From contig JAHBMJ010000793.1 of assembly GCA_018398765.1 (NCBI GenBank), positions 1 to 18,710 of the forward strand: a stretch of DNA of 18,710 nt. Reading direction: 5' to 3'. Below, piece after piece: positions 1 to 10,589 of this stretch. Position 1 is the first letter of the stretch. Each line of letters starts with the position of its first letter. The notes beneath the pieces are model-generated. The model did not search any database, was not told the DNA's origin, and saw only the letters and a list, made by a program, of their open reading frames with translations. The translations under genes were made by a program, and so were the position numbers. The stretch is from Chromera velia (Eukaryota > Sar > Chromeraceae).

Positions 1-1
1 C

Positions 2-1099
2 GAGAGGTCAGACCCGACTTGTTGTTCCGTTGAGAATGGACCCGAAGAGATGAATGGGGAGAGGCCACTCCCTGTGCGAACTGAATGTCTGGGAGGAGAA
101 GCGGATGAAAGTGAAGAAGAGAAAAAGGCGGTGGATGACGTTGATGAGATTTCCTTCGATGCATCTGTGCAGCGATCATTGGAGAAACATCCAGATAGCA
201 GCACTCTTTGCAGTGACGAGAAAATGAATGTGTGTAAGGGAGAAATTGAGTTGCAAATTGCCATTTCGTCTGCTCCTCCGCCTGCCCATGAGAGTGGAGA
301 CGGCGTTACAGAAGTGGCCCGACGGACTGGGTGTGAAAATGAAGAGAGGGGGGAGGATGGAGCAATGCAAAGTCACTTTCAGCAGCCTGCCATGTCATCC
401 GTCTCCCTTTCCAATTCAGGATCTGAACAAAAGCGCCCCACTGATGCAGCAGTAGCAAAAGCAGTAGCCGAGTTGCACAAATCCCAGGAGACGTATGATC
501 AAGCGTACATGAACTTCACTCAGTTGCAGTTGCAACTCCAGACTCTCCGTCTATAAAAGATTGAACCGCCTGCTCAAGTGCTGCAGGTTCTGTATCAACT
601 AGAACAGTAGCTCCAACAGCAGCAAGAGCATCTCATAAATCAGAAGTGACGGGTTGACATCTTTGTCGACTTGCAGACTGAAGCCCAGATGCCACAACGA
701 GCAGCAGCAGTCGCGAAGCACCAGTCGCAGCTCTCAGAGACTCCCGCCCACAAATTCAATGGAGAGAAGAGGATTGAGCTTCGCCGCAAGCCCACAAAGA
801 AACAAAGAATCCGGGAAGAGAAGTTGAAAGCACAGATTGCTCGATGGCAGGAGCAGCGGAGATCTGAAAATGAAAAAGTAGAGTAAGCAGCTGCCTGCCT
901 GCGTGAACGAGAGGAGTGGGAGGCCAGTGAGGCAGCCAGGCTTCACAAAGAGAAGCACAGGGAGTACTGGCACGAAATTTGTCGTCGCCTCAAGGCGGGT
1001 TGTTCTGCCGAAGAGCTGGATGACGTGGCGCATCCAGATGCTCCAATCACGAGGAGATTTGGGACGTCACAGAAGCTTAGCATTCCAACGAGTCAGTGA
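2..1099 (+). pseudogene. 3' part of a coiled-coil protein gene with four in-frame stops (probable pseudogene)
   Basis: One reading frame keeps protein-like composition from the left edge to a stop at 1097-1099, but is broken by TAA at 554-556, TAG at 608-610, TGA at 647-649 and TAA at 884-886. The first part is acidic and Ser/Glu-rich. The part on both sides of the first three stops is Gln/Leu-rich (for example QLQLQLQ before and LQQQQEH after). A basic stretch (RRKPTKKQRIREEK) and a charged helix (REREEWEASEAARLHKEKH) follow, which suggests a coiled coil. The frame is open at base 2, so the 5' end lies outside the window. At the 3' end overlapping GTCAGT (1092) and GTGAGT (1096) could be a splice donor. 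Splicing could hide some stops, but the best intron I found (493-676) is not a multiple of three and removes protein-like sequence. I recognise no family. Stop readthrough is a less likely alternative. Confidence 0.5.
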
Positions 1100-2889
1100 G
1101 TGGCATGCAGTGAGGAGAGAGGGAGGAAAGGGCATTGACTTTGAGTCATTTGGGTCTGCCAGTAACTCTTTGTAGATCCTGAACGATCGATTGATGTTCC
1201 TTTTACCTGTGTGTCCGTGTCTGGAATTCCGCTCTTTGTTTGTCTGAGATCATCAGGTGTGTTTTTCTCTCCTGAGCCCGTTTGTCTGTCTTTGTCTTGG
1301 AATAACCCCTGTCTGTCTGTCGATCAATTCTTTTGTTGGACGGTGAGAGAAAAACGGGAAAGAAGGCAGGGCCTTTGCAGAACTATACCCATAGCATTGT
1401 TAGTCTGATCAACAATGGGGAGACAGTGAAATCTGCACATTTGCCTCGTCGTTCCTCCCATCGACTACGATTTTTCTTCAGGGAATGAACAGATCTCTCT
1501 GCCCGTTTACACTACAGACACCTCATTATTCCCATTCTCTGTCTTGTCGTGCCTTGTGCCCACCTTTTTTTTTTTCTTTGTCCGTTGTGCGTCTTCTTAG
1601 CCGCAGGGACGCGGCGTTGGAGGGAGGGGGCATGTAGGTGTGAGTGGATGCCAGAGAGGTAATAGAAGAGAAGTAAAGGGAGTTGGTGGCAAGTGAAGTG
1701 AAGGAAAGAGAAAGTAAAGGACAAGCAGAAAAGGGTTGTATGAGTGGTTGTAGGAGACAAGAAAGAAATATGACAAGTAGAGAGAGGTTTGTCCGCCCGT
1801 CTGTGGAAAGCGAAAGCGCGCATCCGAGAGAGAAAGAAGAAAAAAAAATTCTTCTGGAAAAGATGCAACGAGGAGGAAGAGGAGAAGAGAAACTTAACCT
1901 AAGAGAGCAAGGTGTCATGCTTTCGCAAGGCAGTGCGGTCGGAGCAGTAAGAAAAATTGATGCAGTGGAGTGCAGAGGGAGCACCTCGTCTTGATTCATA
2001 AGCAGATCGACTGAAGTGTAACCTTGAACCCCAAAGCAGGGAAATCCCTCCTTCACCGTTTGAACGTGTGTCTGATAGGCAACACGCAACAACAAGTACC
2101 TTCCCAATGGAGGCTGTCTCGCAATCTTTATACATGAAGTCTCGGGACGAGACTTATGAGGGGAGGGGCACGTAGCATTGTGATGGGCGCCCCAGTCAGG
2201 AATCCATGCAGTGCGCGCATTACAAACGTAGTGGAGAACATGCATTAATAATTAGAAAGCATGCATGCGGAAGTAAAGCTTTATGCAGAAGTAGCAGTCT
2301 CTGTAGGGAAAGCAGAGTAGAAGTAAAGACTCATGTATGACAGTACTTACCCTATATGAACTAAGAGGAGATCTCTTAGGCCGGTAGGAGCCTAGCTTCC
2401 CTACAGTAAGCATCACGTACTGTATCTTTGGGACTCCGTGCATCTCGGAACTTCCTCGTGTGAGTACGTTAACTTTGATCCTGCCTCTATCTATTTCTAC
2501 GTACATTGCGACCATGAAGCGTTTCTAGAAATTCGTTCGTTGTTGCACCTTCGTTTTACTGGTTGTCCATCTTTGTTTGGGAGGAACAGACCGAGAAATC
2601 GGCCGTAGACGGTCGCATTCGACTTCTGCACCCTTGTGTTCCTTCTTGCTGTCCGGTAAGTCAAGAATGAATTCAGTGAGGTGCAAGTAGCCATTAATAT
2701 ACAACCATGTCCCAAAAAAGCATTCAGATTGCGCCTCATACAGCTGTCTTCCATGATATTGTCTTCTCTGTTCCGCGTTTCTCTAACTGGCTGCATGGGT
2801 TGGTGGTTTTCTTCTTGTTTTTACCCTTTCGTCAGCGTCTTCCTCGGTTTACCATGGTCTTACACCTGCCTGTACCCAATTCCATCTCA
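1100..2889. other. Gene-poor interval
   Basis: No coding region is convincing here. Bases 1610-1880 are purine-rich on the plus strand and give a long minus-strand frame of Ser/Leu/Phe-rich low complexity, which looks like pyrimidine-rich intron or untranslated sequence. A perfect 7-bp inverted repeat (TACAGTA at 2402-2408, TACTGTA at 2418-2424) sits in the right half. An open frame beginning at 2707 (MSQKSIQIAPHT...) runs hydrophobic and then into the GA repeat; I could not support it as a gene. Confidence 0.5.
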
Positions 2890-3116
2890 TTTCTTTCCAG
2901 TATATCATCCTGCATTGTGTATTTCCGTCTCTTTTTGGCCGGCTTGCTTCTATATTTCCAGTGCGTCCAGCTCAATTTTGTCGGCAAAGAGAAAGAAATG
3001 GAAAGAAAAGAACGACAGAACAGAGAGAGAGAAGAGAAACAGAAGAGAGAGAGAGAGAGAAACAGAGAGACAGAGAGAGAGACACATACACACACAGAGA
3101 GAGCGAGAGAGAGAGC

Positions 3117-3160
<44 letters not shown>

Positions 3161-3243
3161 GAGAGAGAAAGAGAGAGAGAAAGATAGTGAGAGAGAACGA
3201 TAGAGAGAGAGAGAAGGAGGGGGAGAGAGAGAGAGAGAGACAG

Positions 3244-3279
<36 letters not shown>
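2890..3279. repeat. GA polypurine microsatellite, copy 1, with unique leader
   Basis: A unique leader of about 100 bases (from 2890) leads into a long imperfect GA tract with a short CACATACACACACA interruption near 3082-3095. The whole segment recurs after the N at 3280. The plus strand is almost pure purine, so open frames here translate to Arg-Glu repeats, or Leu-Ser repeats on the other strand, and are not genes. Confidence 0.9.
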
Positions 3280-3280
3280 N
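3280..3280. other. Assembly gap (single N)
   Basis: The only ambiguous base in the window. It joins the end of a GA tract to a second copy of sequence already seen from 2890, so it marks a contig join and not biology. Confidence 0.95.
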
Positions 3281-3507
3281 TTTCTTTCCAGTATATCATC
3301 CTGCATTGTGTATTTCCGTCTCTTTTTGGCCGGCTTGCTTCTATATTTCCAGTGCGTCCAGCTCAATTTTGTCGGCAAAGAGAAAGAAATGGAAAGAAAA
3401 GAACGACAGAACAGAGAGAGAGAAGAGAAACAGAAGAGAGAGAGAGAGAGAAACAGAGAGACAGAGAGAGAGACACATACACACACAGAGAGAGCGAGAG
3501 AGAGAGC

Positions 3508-3567
<60 letters not shown>

Positions 3568-3640
3568 CGAAGAGAGAGAGAGAGAGCGAGAACCAGGGAG
3601 AGAGAGAACAAGGGAGAGAGAGACCCCTTCTCTCTCTTCT
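3281..3640. repeat. GA polypurine microsatellite, copy 2
   Basis: The leader and GA tract repeat copy 1 at an offset of exactly 391 bases, apparently identical for about 240 bases (2890-3130 against 3281-3521). The tracts then diverge, and this copy ends in AGAGACCCC near 3625. It is most simply the same locus assembled twice around an unresolved microsatellite. Confidence 0.85.
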
Positions 3641-3689
3641 TCGGATCCGTCCCACGTCTAATGAATCTTTGTCTGCGACATCAAGAGCA

Positions 3690-4150
3690 ATCAGATGATG
3701 GTCGTTAATCTTCAAATGGATGAATTCAACGCAGTCAACGTACTTTGAAGGTTGGGACATAATAAATAAAACCATAGTGAGCGTTAAGGAGTCATTAAGA
3801 GTCATTTCTTGATTAAGTCTTAAAAGTTTGCATTGAGGTCTTTTTAATAATAACAAGTTATAAAAATTGTTGATAGGATAGGATAGGATAGGATTAATGT
3901 CTGGAGGATTGGTCTCCTGCCCCAATGCCGAACGCCGAGCGATAAATTTGTTTATAGGTTTAGTCCAGGCCGATCTGTAAATTTCAGATCTATTATAAAC
4001 TTTTTCTCGGTTTTTCATACAAAAAATATAAAGGATGGTTAAGAATATATAAGAAAATTAATTATATTATGTTTAAATTTTCTTAAACTTAGTTTTCATT
4101 CTACAGTATTTTTTAGAAAATATATGAAATCTTACATACGTCCGGGTTAT
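3690..4150. other. AT-rich block A
   Basis: Strongly AT-rich compared with its flanks, with runs such as ATATAAGAAAATTAATTATATTATG. It holds a GGATA pentamer array and a dispersed repeat (3872-3941). On the minus strand a short frame near 3640-3760 reads with fairly normal composition (for example YVDCVEFIHLKINDHHLIAL) and might be a transposon or gene remnant, but I do not recognise it. The block ends at a C9 run near 4151-4159. Confidence 0.6.
3872..3941 (-). repeat. Dispersed repeat, copy in block A (with GGATA array)
   Basis: Read on the minus strand this contains GGCATTGGGGCAGGA, then AATCCTCCAGACATTAATCC, then a CTATC pentamer array. The same order occurs on the plus strand at 15133-15207. 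The 15-base core differs at one position and the second block is similar but imperfect. This fits two diverged copies of one mobile or repeat family in opposite orientation. No ends, target duplications or coding region can be assigned. Confidence 0.65.
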
Positions 4151-4320
4151 CCCCCCCCCTGACTGCATGTGAGTGCACTTTTCTGCGTGGCTTCAATCCA
4201 CTTCAAGCAGCGATATAGAATGCGTCAGCCATGCAGTTGCAATTTTTTCTTGCTTTCCGGGGCCGTTCGCAAGCTTGCTTGCGTCAGATGAGATTTTGAC
4301 GCCGAAACTGGCGGGAGGCC

Positions 4321-4390
4321 CGCATGCATGCACGCGCGCGCGCATATCCCGCGCGCCGCGATGCAGCCGATGCCCCGCGCGCGCGCGGTC
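4321..4390. repeat. Alternating purine-pyrimidine (Z-DNA-prone) GC tract
   Basis: Bases 4321-4347 alternate pyrimidine and purine without a break (CGCATGCATGCACGCG, more CG, then CATAT). A second CG run of about 11 bases lies near 4377-4388. Such tracts favour left-handed DNA. The element also carries a TGCATGC palindrome. It lies between AT-rich block A and the leucine-rich-repeat gene and could be part of its promoter region, but nothing here fixes a transcription start. Confidence 0.6.
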
Positions 4391-5106
4391 TATACGCGTT
4401 GCGTTTCGGGGATGCATGTGTCTGACCTTTATCGCACTTCCTTAATTGTCTCAGCATCCAGAACTGTTCTGCTTTTACTTTTCAGCTCGAAGAGGAGGAC
4501 GAAAAAATGAAGCCAGGACGGCACATCCAGGAAAGCCAAGACGTATCAATATTCCTACATATATGCCACAGCGCATCACCACTTGGTGGCATGAAACGAC
4601 CTTCGCGTGCAGAGACAGGAAACTGCCTCTCCTACGACCCCCTTGGTTGAAGTGGGAGACTTGTACGAGAGACAGCTCCGAGCTTGCAGCCCTCTGCAGT
4701 ATATTCATATCAGTAGATTCTCTTCGATTACCACTAACATCCTCTTTCAGACGAAATGTTCCAATCAGTTGACAACTTACTGGGTTCTTCTCTAGGTCTG
4801 TTGTCAACGTTTTCCTCCCTCATTAAAAGTGATCGGTCCTGTTCTTTTCTTCATCATGGTATCGATTTTCATTTACTTCGACTTTCCTCTGGTCTCTGCA
4901 GCTCTCAGGAACCCGCAACGCATCGGGACCCGATCCTTGCAGACGATAGACAACGTGATGTGTTCGCTGTTTCAGCATGCTCGTCCAACTGGAGAGGTCT
5001 GCCAGACTCCGTCTACTGTTGCCGCTGCTTCTGTGCGATTTCGACTGCCCTCGCTTGCCCTTTCGTCTGTTTCTGAAAGAATGCTTTTGGATGCTTCTCC
5101 TTGCAG
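4391..5106 (+). other. 5' flank or unresolved first exon(s) of the leucine-rich-repeat gene
   Basis: The downstream gene must begin here or further left, because its first recognisable exons lack a start codon. One option is an ATG at 4958 reading MCSLFQHARPTGE up to 4996 in the matching phase 0, but the donor there (GTCTGC) is poor. Another ATG at 4507 starts a 48-codon frame. ATG at 4756 starts a longer low-quality frame. I could not choose among them. Acceptor-like CTCTTTCAG and CTCTGCAG sequences occur near 4750 and 4900. Confidence 0.35.
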
Positions 5107-8100
5107 GAGATATCAGAGCTTGCCTCAGACAGGAAGGGCTTCGGCTTGGCATTAGTTCTTCTGGGGTTCATTCGAACGGTCAGCCGGACAGGAAAACCCG
5201 ACACTGTGACTCATTTTGGAGCTTGCTCACAAAGATATGCGATGCGCTGTATGCTGGGGAGCTCATTTTGTGTGGTTGATGTTTGTGTGCGTGCAGGGAC
5301 GCGCACTTTTGCCCCTGACAAGTCTTGACCTTTCGGGTAAGTGACGAGATGAATCGAGTCCTCTTTTGTTTCTGCCCTTCCCTTCCCTTCCCTTCCCTTC
5401 TCAACCGTCGACTTCTCGACCTTCCTTTTGACACAGCTCTTGTCTTGAGAGTTTGCCTTGGAACTGCGTTTCAGATTTATTTTTTTCATCTTTTTCTTCT
5501 CATCTCCGTCTGTGACTTCTTCTCTTTCTGCAGGCCTGACGTTTAAGATCGCTTGTTCCTTTTGACGGAATCCGTACGTCGGAGCGATACATGTGTTCCC
5601 ATCTGTATGCAGGATTTTCGCTGGATTCCCGCAAGCTGAAGCACCTCCTATCCTCCCTTCCCTCTGGGCCTGGTTTTGTGGAGACGCTCAGATGCGGTCA
5701 GTGGAGGGGTAGGCGACAGCTGTTTGAATGGCAGAGACCCCCGCAGGATCAAAGCAGAGCCAACGAGATGAAGGGAGGAGGAGGGGGGCAGGGTTCAACC
5801 GCCATTTTGTCACACAAGACTGTTTCTCTTTCACAAACTGTTCCTTCATGCATGCATCACCTCCCTCCCTGCAGGTCCACGTGTCTGCAAGGATTCATGT
5901 CTGCCAGTGTTTCTCGACTTTCTCTGCCGCCTCAAGGCGGGGGGGACAGGAGCTGCGCCGTGCATCTCCCTGAAGACTCTCAACCTTGCCAGTCAGTCGC
6001 GTGCTTTTCTTGAATGGCCTGTGGATGAGACTTAATTCTTGCGTTCTCGTATGCGAGAATGCTGACCCGACCTCACATACAATCATATCCCTTTCTACGT
6101 GTCTGTTCTTTTGACTTCCCATCAACTCTCCTCACCAAATTCGAAAAACAGCAGATACTTGCCGAAAAGATGGGAAGACGTTTAATTTTTGTTTCTCTCT
6201 CCGTGCTGACGCAGAGTGCGATCTCGGTGAGGCAGCTGTCGGCATCTTTCTCATGCTCCCTCAATGTCTTGAACACCTCATCCTCAGCGGTCAGTTCTTC
6301 TGAGGTTGTCGTAAGAAGGAAAGACTGGCACAGATTCCTTCTTTTGGAGAAGAAAGCGCAAGGTGAATGCCCGACACTTCTCTTTTCTTTCTCTGTGTCT
6401 CTTTGTCGTCTCTGAGTGTGAGTGATTGATCGAGAAGAACCAACTTGAAGAAACAAGACGAACCGTCCATAACAACTCAGCTTTCAAATTGCATCTCTTT
6501 GAATTGGCTCGGCAGTCATGCATGTAAAGAAAGAGTCTTCCGTGTGTGTCTTGTTTTTCGCTTTTGCTCAAGTGTCGACAACGTCCCACATACTCGATCA
6601 GTGTTTTTTTCTTGGGTTTTGCTTTCTTTTCTGCGTTCTGTCTGTGCCAATCAATTAGTGCCGTCTTCCGTTGTCTTGCGCTCTCACCCGCTCGCACCTC
6701 TCTGCCTTTTCTCATCACCTTCTGTTTGTCTCTCCAAGTCTTTCTCGCTGTCTTGCCGCATTTCCAAAGGAGATCCACATACGCACACGCTCCTCCGGGC
6801 CTTCTGTATGCAGAGAACCGTCTCCGCAGCGTGTCTATGGAGGGCCTCGCCTCTGTCCTCTCTTTCGGTTGGCTCCCTCATCTGCTGAGCCTTGACTTGA
6901 GTGACAACCCTCTCGGCCCTTCTGGGCTGAAGGCGCTCGCGAAGGGCCTGTTGTCGTCCCCCTTATCACTTCCTTTGCAGTCCCTCAAACTCGCCCGAAC
7001 AAAGGCCAAAGCAGAGGGGATGCAAGCGTTAGCCGACGCACTGAAAATAAAGAAGACAACCTCTCTGCAGACCCTTGACCTTGAAGGGAATGAGATGAGG
7101 CCGGCAGGATTGAAGCACCTGGCTTCTGCTGTCAATGCAGAGGCAGTGCCTCGCTTGCGTGTGCTGATACTGAAGGGAAATTCGCTGGTTTGTTTGGCAT
7201 TCAGGGAGATGGACTACACTCCACTCAACGAGCTCCTCTCCACATCTTCCCTGAAGGAGTTGGAGGAATTGGATTTGAGTGAAAATATGTTGTTTGACGG
7301 GGAGGAGATTGGGGGTCCGGGCACAAGTGATCAGTTGTCTGCTGCAGTCATTGCGGTCCCAGGTCGTTTTCCTAAACTGAAACGCCTTGATCTGGGCAAG
7401 GGGAATCTTTCGTGGATGAATTCTTGGCAGTTGGGAGCCCTTGCAACTGCTTTGGGTGTGGGAAGGTTGCCGTCTCTTCAGGATCTTGTCATTCCTCCCT
7501 GGCGAGGAGATCGCGGCAATCCCGAGGCGGTCGTTGCCTTTGCCAACGCCCTCAGTTCTGGGCACTTGCCTAAATTGAGAGATCTGCATGTTTCGGTCCG
7601 GACCGATGTGAGAGGCAAGGCTCTCGCCAGTCTCACTAGAAGCCTGGTAACAGGCAAAACATCCCTCTTGCAGAACCTAGTCCTTTCAATGTCGTGTGAT
7701 TGTGCAGAAGGTTTGGGGGCCCTTGCAGAAGGGATTTGGGGAAAGAAATTGTCCCTGCTTGCAAGTTTCAAGCTGTATTTGAACGATGTAAGCGGGTTTG
7801 CACTATCGGGATTGGGACTAGCGTTGGGTGGTGGGGGGTGTCCGAGACTTCAGAAGCTTCATCTCAAATGGTGGGAGGAAGGGGATCAGGGGGTTGCTGG
7901 GGTCGCAGAGGGTCTCAGTTCGGGGGGGATGTCGTGTCTTCAGGATCTGTCTCTCGAAGTGAAGTGCAGCAAAGGGTGCCAGAGGGACTGGGGAGGCGAG
8001 GGATGTAGTGCTCTAGGGGAGGTTTTGAGCAGAGGCAAGGTCCCTTCCCTCCGGACCGTCAGTCTGGTATGGCAATGCGACCAGAGCCTTTCTTCTCTGT

Positions 8101-9095
8101 GTGAAGGTCTGTCTCGAGGGCGCATCGACCCTCCTGTGTTGTTGGACATGCATTTGTTGTCGGGAAGGAATTCAGATTTGGGGTTGATCACACTTGCAGG
8201 AACTATTCGAGCAGGGAAGCTGTCGGGATTGCGGAAGTTCCACTTTGAAAGTTTCGGTCCGGAATCACTCAGAAGAGAAGGGGGGGGAGCGTTGGGTGAG
8301 GCTCTCACACACGCAGATGCACCGTTGAACTCCCTAGAGAAGCTTTATATCCCCAGTCAAAGAGCCGAAGTCACAGCTGCTTTTCTGGAGGGCCTCTCCA
8401 GAGGTCCGGGCAGTCTGCCGGCTCTTCACTCTCTTTCCCTTCCCTGCGTGGGGGGGGAGGGAGCACGGTCTCTGTCCGCCCTTGTGAGTAGCGGCAGAGT
8501 CCCTGCCCTCACAAGCCTGAGATTAATATTGTCAGGGGTTGGGCAGGCGGGGATGCAGCATTTCGCTGCTGCTGTTGGTCCTGCGAATGCAAGTGCAGAG
8601 GTGGGGGTGTTCTCAGAGGTGCTGACCTCTGGGCATCTCCACAAGTTGGGGGAACTTCGCGTGGAGGGCATTCGTGAGATTGAAGAGGTCAGTGCTTTGT
8701 GTGTGGGCCTGGGCAGTGGAAAGTTGTCTTCCCTGCGTGTGCTCGGACTGCGGGACAGCCTGTTGGACGAGACTGAGGCCGTCAGGGCTCTCTCAGAGGT
8801 TCTAGTTGCAGAGAAGCTGCCTAACTTGAGAGCACTGGAGGTAGGGATGACGAATCTGAGTACTAAGGGAGTGGAAGCATTGGTTGAGAGTTGGATGAGC
8901 CGAGACCCCCCTCCTTTGGAACATGTTGACTTAGGATTGAATCAACTCACTGGTTCCGTTGTCAATCCGCTCTTGAGACTTCTTGGCTCACAGCGATTGT
9001 CTGCTCTGGAAACGTTGAGAGTCGACAGAAATTTTGAAATGGACAAGAGAGTGCAGGCACTCTTTGAAGCTTTTCCAGAGGTTGTGGAGATTTAA
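5107..9095 (+). CDS. Leucine-rich-repeat protein (ribonuclease-inhibitor type), multi-exon
   Basis: Rebuilt exons are 5107-5178 (less sure), 5297-5336, 5613-5696, 5875-5991, 6215-6289 and 6814-9095, with TAA at the end. All joins keep frame, giving 889 residues from 5107 without a start codon. The five last exons are well supported because each join restores a repeat: SLDLS/G, ETLRC/G, TLNLA/K and LILS/ENRL. About 28 repeats follow LxxLxLxxNxhxxxGhxxLxxxL; clear examples are SLDLSDNPLGPSGL, TLDLEGNEMRPAGL and HVDLGLNQLTGSVV. Middle repeats are degenerate. No signal peptide, membrane segment or catalytic domain is visible, so it is probably a soluble protein-binding scaffold with unknown partner. 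Donors are GTCAGC, GTAAGT and three GTCAGT; acceptors are TGCAG or CGCAG. A frame open from 6546 through the last acceptor encodes only intron-like Ser/Phe-rich residues, so I rejected 6546 as the start. Confidence 0.85.
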
Positions 9096-9780
9096 TGAGC
9101 ATTTTGCCCCGAAGCTTGCCTTTTACTTCGAATCTTCGATCCGAAGCTGTCCTTCATACGACTCCTTATTAATTGTTAATTTTCATGCATACACGCTTGC
9201 ATATACGCTAATTCCGGGGACTTTGCACGGCAACACAAGGCAAATACATATGTAGGCTCATCATGTATCATAAAATTGCATATCAACTTGAATGATGATA
9301 ATATCATGAATTAGTTAGAGCCCAGTAAAGTCTCTAGTATAGTAAAGTCTATACTACTCTATAGTATGAATTACTGTACTATTACGAAGTATAGATATCA
9401 AATGACTTAAAGTAAATCATTAAGGACTGATAAAATTATAAATGCATCATAAAGTAAATCGATCTATAATATATTTAATATCGTAATAAGCGCTTAACAA
9501 GAAGTATTAAATCTAGATTAAATCACTATAATCATCTAACTTTTGATTTATTCAAATATTTTTATATTTAAATTAAATATTAACTTAAAAGTTACTTAAT
9601 AAGAAATGGGTAAACAATTACTGTAGCTGTTAATCTTTAAAATTCAAGTCATAAAACTTCGTCTAAAAAGAACTGAAAATGTTTTATTTTTGAGGTACAA
9701 CCTTTGTAAATTGTTTTCATCTGCAAGGTTTTACTTGTTTATACTCTTTCACCATCTTGTTTCAAATTATAATGTTTTGG
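9096..9780. other. AT-rich block B (3' flank of the leucine-rich-repeat gene)
   Basis: No gene is visible. Composition becomes strongly AT-rich from about 9160 and returns to normal near 9780. It contains a 10-base direct repeat AGTAAAGTCT at about 9324 and 9341. The second copy lies in a perfect hairpin, AGTATAG (9336-9342) and CTATACT (9349-9355) with a 6-base loop. The 3' untranslated region and polyadenylation site of the upstream gene must fall near its left edge. Confidence 0.6.
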
Positions 9781-10020
9781 TGGGTTTCCAAACCTGACGG
9801 GGCTCCGAAGCACAGTGTAAGCTGACGAATGATCGAAACTTTTCCGAAAATTTGTCGCTTTGGCATGCAAAGACGCGGACCGATCGGAATCATTCATGCA
9901 CCGTGTTGACGAAAATTCACGTCACGGAATGCAGTCTGGTCACATGCATTGCATGAGTCTCTGTAAAACGTACTCTTCCCCCCCTCGCTTCTCTTACAAG
10001 AAAAAGACCGCCTTTTTCAG

Positions 10021-10129
10021 AGCCCCCCCAGATTTGCGGGAAAAGTTAGGGCTTCCACAATCATTCATGTCTTTGCTGGACAGTTGGCAGCAGCACAAGG
10101 AGAAACACCCTCTTTTGTCGCATTCATGA
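10021..10129 (+). CDS. Possible short terminal exon, unknown protein
   Basis: After an acceptor-like CGCCTTTTTCAG ending at 10020, a frame reads APPDLREKLGLPQSFMSLLD and continues with charged residues to a TGA at 10127-10129. Its amino-acid mix is more protein-like than the surroundings. No start codon or upstream partner exon was found, and it would converge on the glycine-rich gene. It may be chance. Confidence 0.2.
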
Positions 10130-10589
10130 AGTGCACAGCATGCATGCAGACAGGTGAGACAACACAGGACGCACAGATCAGAGGATTCATGCGCTGCCAA
10201 CAGAGCACAGCGACGTCCAGATGCATGAAGGAATGAAATTCGTTGTCGCGTGAAATTGAATGAAACACACTTTCACGTCACAAGAAACAATGCAAGAAAG
10301 AAGACTCGAATAAGAGCGATGGTCGAGACGCGATCAATCGACTTCAACGCACTTAGTCTCTTTCCACTTTCACTTTCGGTCACATAAAGACACTCTCGCA
10401 TTCAAACACAAGACATTCTTTCAAGAGGCTTTTCAGATGTCACTAAACACAGAAACCTTTTGAAACAACAAAGCTTTCGGAACAACAGCCGGTGCGCGGC
10501 AACCGGTTGAATCAGATACATGCAGTGATGCTGTCTGTCTTTTTCTCCCTGTTCTCTCGTGCACAACCCGACTTCGCCCTTACGCGCGT
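10130..10589. other. Gene-free interval, 3' flank of the glycine-rich gene
   Basis: I see no coding region. It begins with a GCATGCATGC palindrome at about 10138 and has many short GATT, CATTCATG and TTTCAC words without clear tandem order. The 3' untranslated region of the minus-strand gene must lie at its right end. Confidence 0.5.

Noticed and set aside
1526-2245. 239-codon minus-strand open frame
   Set aside because: Ser/Leu/Phe-rich low complexity caused by purine-rich plus-strand DNA; no domain and no splice or start support.
2707-3510. Long open frames with Arg-Glu or Leu-Ser repeats
   Set aside because: They come from the GA microsatellite and cross the N at 3280.
5380-5400. CCCTT pentamer run as a telomere-like repeat
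   Set aside because: Only four to five units inside an intron, not a telomere motif.
5591-6013. 140-codon frame over two leucine-rich-repeat exons
   Set aside because: It reads through a 178-base intron and is out of frame with the second exon; the repeat pattern appears only after splicing.
6546-6813. N-terminal extension of the leucine-rich-repeat frame from 6546
   Set aside because: The residues are intron-like, while the acceptor at 6813 joins in phase to the 6215-6289 exon and restores a repeat.
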